From positions 1 to 5,108 of the forward strand of contig JAGLYT010000129.1 in the NCBI GenBank assembly GCA_023132075.1: a DNA stretch of 5,108 nt. The letters run 5' to 3'. The stretch comes from JAGLHV01 sp023132075 [NCBI: bacterium]. GTDB lineage: Bacteria > CBDUZB01 > JAGLHV01. A program made the translations under genes and the position numbers. Shown piece after piece: positions 4,970-5,108 of this stretch. Below the pieces are notes generated by a model. It was not told the DNA's origin. It saw only the letters and a list, made by a program, of their open reading frames with translations, and searched no databases. The stretch's first letter is position 1. Every line of letters starts with the position of its first letter.

Positions 4970-5066
4970 CTTTTTCAAACTCCCAAAGTCCAACTTCCCA
5001 CCTTTTCCGCCTAAGTCTAAGTGTTCAATATTTAGGATTTAAAAGTTAGACGTTGGAGTTGAAAAG
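4970..5066. repeat. Imperfect long inverted repeat in downstream noncoding DNA
   Basis: The left arm 4970-4995 (CTTTTTCAAACTCCC, then AAAGTCCAACTT) is imperfectly complementary to the right arm 5043-5066 (AAGTTAGACGTTGG, then AGTTGAAAAG), with a few one-base gaps. The central 47 bases hold a weaker CCTAAG/TTTAGG pairing and an AAGTCTAAG unit. AAGTCYAA-like words recur, as in degenerate short-unit intergenic repeats seen in many bacterial genomes. The flanks 4935-4969 and 5067-5108 show no gene, promoter or RNA I can support. Confidence 0.45.
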
Positions 5067-5108
5067 AGGTTGTTTAATAAAGGCAGAATATGTTTCTCTC
5101 TAGACGCA

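Noticed and set aside
5059-5091. Promoter near the right end (TTGAAA with AT-rich DNA after it)
   Set aside because: No -10 hexamer at 16-18 bp spacing; the TTGAAA belongs to the inverted-repeat arm.
1-5108. CRISPR array, tRNA, rRNA or insertion sequence
   Set aside because: No regularly spaced repeats, cloverleaf, rRNA-like sequence or transposase was seen on either strand.

Overview
The window is a bacterial type IV pilin / pseudopilin locus, entirely on the + strand. It is AT-rich, with purine-rich Shine-Dalgarno sites and clear sigma-70-type promoters. The gene styles (a PilV-like, PilW-like and PilX-like minor pilin set, an orphan HAMP membrane protein and a PilZ protein with a Cys-rich tail) suggest an uncultured Gram-negative lineage such as Omnitrophota or a neighbouring candidate phylum. 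That placement is an impression from protein style; no marker gene is present.

Layout. (1) 1-812: the 3' part of a gene that enters from the left, probably a minor-pilin-like surface protein. (2) 891-2764: a TTGACA-N17-TATATT promoter followed by a compact three-gene operon: a PilV/GspI-like prepilin, a PilW/GspJ-like prepilin, and a two-TM HAMP protein with no output domain. (3) 2836-4297: a separate promoter, a textbook class I cyclic-di-GMP (GEMM-I) riboswitch, an intrinsic terminator in the leader, a strong ribosome binding site, a PilX-like prepilin with a large beta-rich C-terminal region, and a closing terminator. (4) 4405-4934: another N17 promoter and a PilZ-domain protein with canonical RxxxR and DxSxxG c-di-GMP-binding motifs. 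(5) 4935-5108: noncoding, with an imperfect long inverted repeat.

How it fits together. The prepilin-like proteins would be processed by prepilin peptidase and built into a pilus or pseudopilus tip. c-di-GMP appears twice, as RNA ligand controlling the PilX-like gene and as the expected ligand of the adjacent PilZ protein, so the locus reads as a c-di-GMP-tuned surface appendage.

The most unusual signals are in the noncoding DNA around the PilX-like gene. An 8-base segment of the aptamer is exactly complementary to part of the downstream terminator, which predicts a ligand-induced OFF switch. The terminator plus a following hairpin recurs after the gene as a diverged copy (about 4230-4331). 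Differences in its hairpin half are mostly C-to-T or G-to-A, two base pairs change on both strands, and the antiterminator complement is eroded. This looks like the remnant of a second riboswitch unit or a reused structured RNA element.
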